Source: Mesorhizobium sp. NZP2298
GTDB lineage: Bacteria; Pseudomonadota; Alphaproteobacteria; Rhizobiales; Rhizobiaceae
Length of the DNA stretch: 64,000 bases
Direction of reading: 5' to 3'
Assembly: GCF_013170825.1 (NCBI RefSeq)
Contig: NZ_CP033365.1
Location: 6,336,001-6,400,000 of the forward strand
The notes under the pieces are model-generated. The model searched no databases. It worked only from the letters and a program-made list of their open reading frames with translations, and was not told where the DNA came from. A program made the position numbers and the translations under genes. Positions 61,900 through 64,000 of the stretch are shown piece after piece; position 1 is the stretch's first letter; each line of letters begins with the position of its first letter.

Positions 61900-63147
61900 A
61901 TGCAGTCGCATGGATTGAAACGCTACCTGGCGGCGGGTGCCGTCAGCTTCACCGCTTTATTCGCGGGCCTGAACGTGGCCGCGGCCGACGTCGTCAAGAT
62001 CGGGGTGCTCGCGCCGCTGACCGGTCCGTCGGCCGCCGACGGCGCCGACTTCGTGCGCGGCGTGGAGCTGGCGGTGGAAGAGCAGAACGCCAAGGGTGGC
62101 GTGGCCGGCCACACGTTCGAGATCGTCTCTGCCGACGTCAAGGACGGCTCGCCCGACAATGTCAGCAGCGCCGCCCAGCGCCTGATCAATACCGACGGCA
62201 TCGAGGTCGTGCTGACCGGCTATGCCAGCCTGTCGCTGTTCGAGGTCGATCTCTTCGCCGACGCCAACCTGCCGTACCTGTCGTCGGGCCCCTCAGGCCC
62301 ATTCGCCGGGATCGTCTCGAAGAATCCCTCGAACTACAATTGCTGTTGGTCGCTCTCGCCCTCCTACAAGGGCTACGAGACCGACGTACTGCCGCTGGTC
62401 GAAGGTCTGATCGCCGACGGCACGTTCAAGGCTTCCAACAAGAAGATCGCGATGATCTCTTCGGACAATCCCTACTCCAAGGCAATCTCCGAGGGCATGA
62501 AGACCTCGTTCGCGGCCGCTGGCTGGACGGTGACCGTCGACGAGATGGTGCCGTTCGGACCTGTCAACGACTGGCGCGCCAGCCTCGCCAAGGTGCGCCA
62601 GGATCCACCCGCGCTCGTCGTCAACACCGACTACCAGCCGGCCAACTCCGCGCTCTTCCTGCAACAGTTCCTCGACCAGCCGACGCAGAGCCTGGTGTTC
62701 CTGCAATATGCGCCGTCCGTGCCGGAATTCGTCGACCTGACGAAGGAGAAATCGAACGGCGTGCTCTACAACCTGATCGGCGGCGCGATCGACTCGCCGA
62801 ACTGGCCGCGCGGCCAGGAAGTGAACAAGAAGCTCACCGACAAGTACGGTGTGAAGCCCGGCGTCTATGGCTCGGCGCTCTACGAGGAAGCCACGATCTA
62901 CTTCAAGGCACTCGAGAAGGTGGGCGACCCGACCAACCATGACGCAATCGGCAAGGCCATCGGCGAGGTGACCTATGACGCGGCCCCCGGCCCAGTTGCG
63001 TTCGATCCGGCGACCCATCTCGCCTTGCAGGACGACAACCACATCCCGGTTACCTTCTGGCAGATCTGGGATGGCCAGCGCACGCTGATCTCGCCCAAGA
63101 AATATTCCACCGGCAAAATCAAGCTGCCGCCCTGGATCAAGCAGTAA
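61900..63147 (+). CDS. Branched-chain amino acid-type substrate-binding protein (LivJ-like)
   Basis: Periplasmic binding protein of 415 aa. Sec signal (about 27 residues ending NVAAADV), family motif IGVLAPLTGPSAADGADFVRGVELAVEEQNAKGGVAG, and late segment YEEATIYFKALEKVGDPTNHDAIGKAI. AAGGGGA precedes the ATG by eight bases. First gene of an importer operon that continues beyond the window. The group binds amino acids, amides, urea or aromatic acids. Confidence 0.93.
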   Translation: MQSHGLKRYLAAGAVSFTALFAGLNVAAADVVKIGVLAPLTGPSAADGADFVRGVELAVEEQNAKGGVAGHTFEIVSADVKDGSPDNVSSAAQRLINTDGIEVVLTGYASLSLFEVDLFADANLPYLSSGPSGPFAGIVSKNPSNYNCCWSLSPSYKGYETDVLPLVEGLIADGTFKASNKKIAMISSDNPYSKAISEGMKTSFAAAGWTVTVDEMVPFGPVNDWRASLAKVRQDPPALVVNTDYQPANSALFLQQFLDQPTQSLVFLQYAPSVPEFVDLTKEKSNGVLYNLIGGAIDSPNWPRGQEVNKKLTDKYGVKPGVYGSALYEEATIYFKALEKVGDPTNHDAIGKAIGEVTYDAAPGPVAFDPATHLALQDDNHIPVTFWQIWDGQRTLISPKKYSTGKIKLPPWIKQ

Positions 63148-63153
63148 TTGAAC

Positions 63154-63227
63154 AGCGGGTGAGCGAGGAGCCCGCTATCGGCCGCGGCTCTGGAAAGGGG
63201 CCGCGCCGTCACCGTCGAGCGATAGCG
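63154..63227. repeat. Structured gap behind the LivJ-like gene
   Basis: Several stems are possible: AGCGGG/CCCGCT (63154-63176), CGCTATCG/CGATAGCG (63173-63227) enclosing CGCGGC/GCCGCG (63183-63205). The outer 8-bp arms are perfect. Position directly behind a binding-protein gene repeats the pattern of other operons here. Confidence 0.5.
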
Positions 63228-63256
63228 CGTTCTCCGGGCCTTACCATCCTTTTTAT

Positions 63257-63991
63257 ATGGCAGATATGATCCTCCAGGCAGACAATCTCACCAAGTCCTT
63301 CGGTGGCCTGCGCGCGGTCGGCGGCGTCAGCTTCACGCTTGACGCCAACGAGATCCTCGGCATCGCCGGCCCCAATGGCAGCGGCAAGAGCACGCTCTTC
63401 AACATAGTGACCGGCATCCCGTTCGGGCCGGACAGCGGCCGCGTGATCTTCGAAGGCAGGGAGGTCCAGGATGTCGCGCCGGAGGAACTTGCCCGCTCGG
63501 GAATCGCCCGCACGTTCCAGCGCGAGAGCATCTTTCCTTCGCTGAGTGCCATCGACAACGTGCTGGTCTCGGTCGAGCACAGCGGTCGCCGCGCGCGGTC
63601 CAGGGACAACGAGGCCGCCGCGGTACTTGCCCTCGACACGGTCGGATTCCCGCAGACGCTGCACAACGCGCCGACGGCAACGCTGCCGATCTTCTTTCGC
63701 AAGACGCTGATGATGGCGAGCGCGCTGGCCATGTCTCCGCGCGTGCTGCTTCTCGACGAGCCGGCCTCCAGTCTGACGCCGACCGAAATCGAGCACATGA
63801 AGACGCTGATCCTGGGGCTGCGTAACGCCGGCATCGCGATCTTGCTCATCGAACACGTGCTGCCACTGCTGATGACGGTGTGTGATCGCCTGGTTGTGCT
63901 GGACCAGGGCAAGGTCATCGCCCAGGGCTTGCCCAACGACGTGGTGGCTGATCCGAAGGTGATCGAGGCCTATCTGGGACAGGCGAAATGA
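63257..63991 (+). CDS. ABC transporter ATP-binding protein, LivG-like, signature motif missing
   Basis: Cytoplasmic ATPase of 244 aa. Walker A GPNGSGKSTLFN, Walker B VLLLDEPASSLTP, and H-loop His in LLIEHVLPLL are present and LivG-like segments (ADNLTKSFGGLRAVGGVSF) are clear. Where family members have LSYGQQRxLEIARAL this protein reads LPIFFRKTLMMASAL, so the LSGGQ glycine and glutamine are absent. The reading frame is continuous there. Its TGA overlaps the ATG of a next gene (ATGA). It may depend on the partner ATPase for a functional site, or be impaired. Confidence 0.9.
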   Translation: MADMILQADNLTKSFGGLRAVGGVSFTLDANEILGIAGPNGSGKSTLFNIVTGIPFGPDSGRVIFEGREVQDVAPEELARSGIARTFQRESIFPSLSAIDNVLVSVEHSGRRARSRDNEAAAVLALDTVGFPQTLHNAPTATLPIFFRKTLMMASALAMSPRVLLLDEPASSLTPTEIEHMKTLILGLRNAGIAILLIEHVLPLLMTVCDRLVVLDQGKVIAQGLPNDVVADPKVIEAYLGQAK

Positions 63992-64000
63992 CGCAACCGC
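63988..64000 (+). CDS. Start of next gene (probably LivF-like ATPase), cut by window end
   Basis: ATG overlapping the stop of the LivG-like gene (ATGA); only four codons are visible (MTQP). Identity is inferred from usual liv operon order and is not shown by sequence. Confidence 0.4.

Noticed and set aside
60587..61918. Plus-strand open frame of over 440 codons
   Set aside because: Antisense to the intact M20 deacylase; no domain motif and it would overlap the divergent promoter of the LivJ-like gene.

Overview
The window is a GC-rich, densely coding stretch of chromosome or megaplasmid from an alphaproteobacterium. The likely source is a Hyphomicrobiales/Mesorhizobium-type soil or plant-associated bacterium; this is inferred from the many periplasmic-binding-protein ABC importers, the Tat-type binding proteins, the AAGGGGA-type ribosome sites and the paralogous catabolic genes, not from any marker gene. 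I saw no rRNA, tRNA, CRISPR array, intact insertion sequence or phage gene. Almost everything is solute uptake plus catabolism, with one regulator per module.

Layout. (A) 1-10727, all minus strand: a monosaccharide-type ABC importer (binding protein, ATPase, XylH-like permease), an N,N-dimethylformamidase large-subunit-like hydrolase, a DapA-family lyase, a GMC oxidoreductase and a spermidine/putrescine-type ABC importer whose last permease runs off the window. Three promoters in this block carry the same short operator-like motif (ATAT-TGG-ATAT). (B) 11256-24702: an oligopeptide-type ABC importer (binding protein, two permeases, fused double ATPase), a GMC oxidoreductase, an aldehyde dehydrogenase and a broken M20 amidohydrolase gene on the minus strand, divergent from a DeoR regulator and two abutting aminoglycoside-phosphotransferase-fold kinases. 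(C) 24825-36651, minus strand: a TetR regulator, a ribose-type ABC importer in which one permease is fused to a strictosidine-synthase-like propeller, a second propeller protein, then acyl-CoA ligase, SDR dehydrogenase and thiolase. TetR-operator-like sites lie before tetR, before the importer and before the ligase. (D) 37155-47239, minus strand: class II aldolase, hydroxyacid dehydrogenase, GntR/FCD regulator, LacI regulator, then a polyamine-type ABC importer with an amidinotransferase/deiminase-fold enzyme and a metal-ligand-poor M24 protein. (E) 47508-56061: a hypothetical gene, a SorC-type regulator (minus) and a plus-strand sugar importer operon with PfkB kinase, amidohydrolase, BtpA/SgcQ-family protein and MalK-type ATPase. 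(F) 56371-64000: Lrp regulator, DUF1330 protein, aminotransferase, AraC regulator, amidohydrolase, an M20 deacylase, and the start of a branched-chain-amino-acid-type ABC importer.

Recurring themes. Each module pairs import of a small organic solute with two to four cytoplasmic enzymes and a local repressor. Short strong hairpins or structured gaps lie directly behind the binding-protein gene in six importer operons, consistent with uneven expression of binding protein versus permease. Two ATPases carry unusual losses: one half of the fused oligopeptide-type ATPase lacks the Walker B glutamate and the H-loop histidine, and the branched-chain-type ATPase lacks a recognisable LSGGQ signature. 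The most interesting candidates for undescribed biology are module C (TetR-controlled importer with a permease-propeller fusion tied to beta-oxidation enzymes) and module A (dimethylformamidase-like hydrolase co-controlled with two importers).
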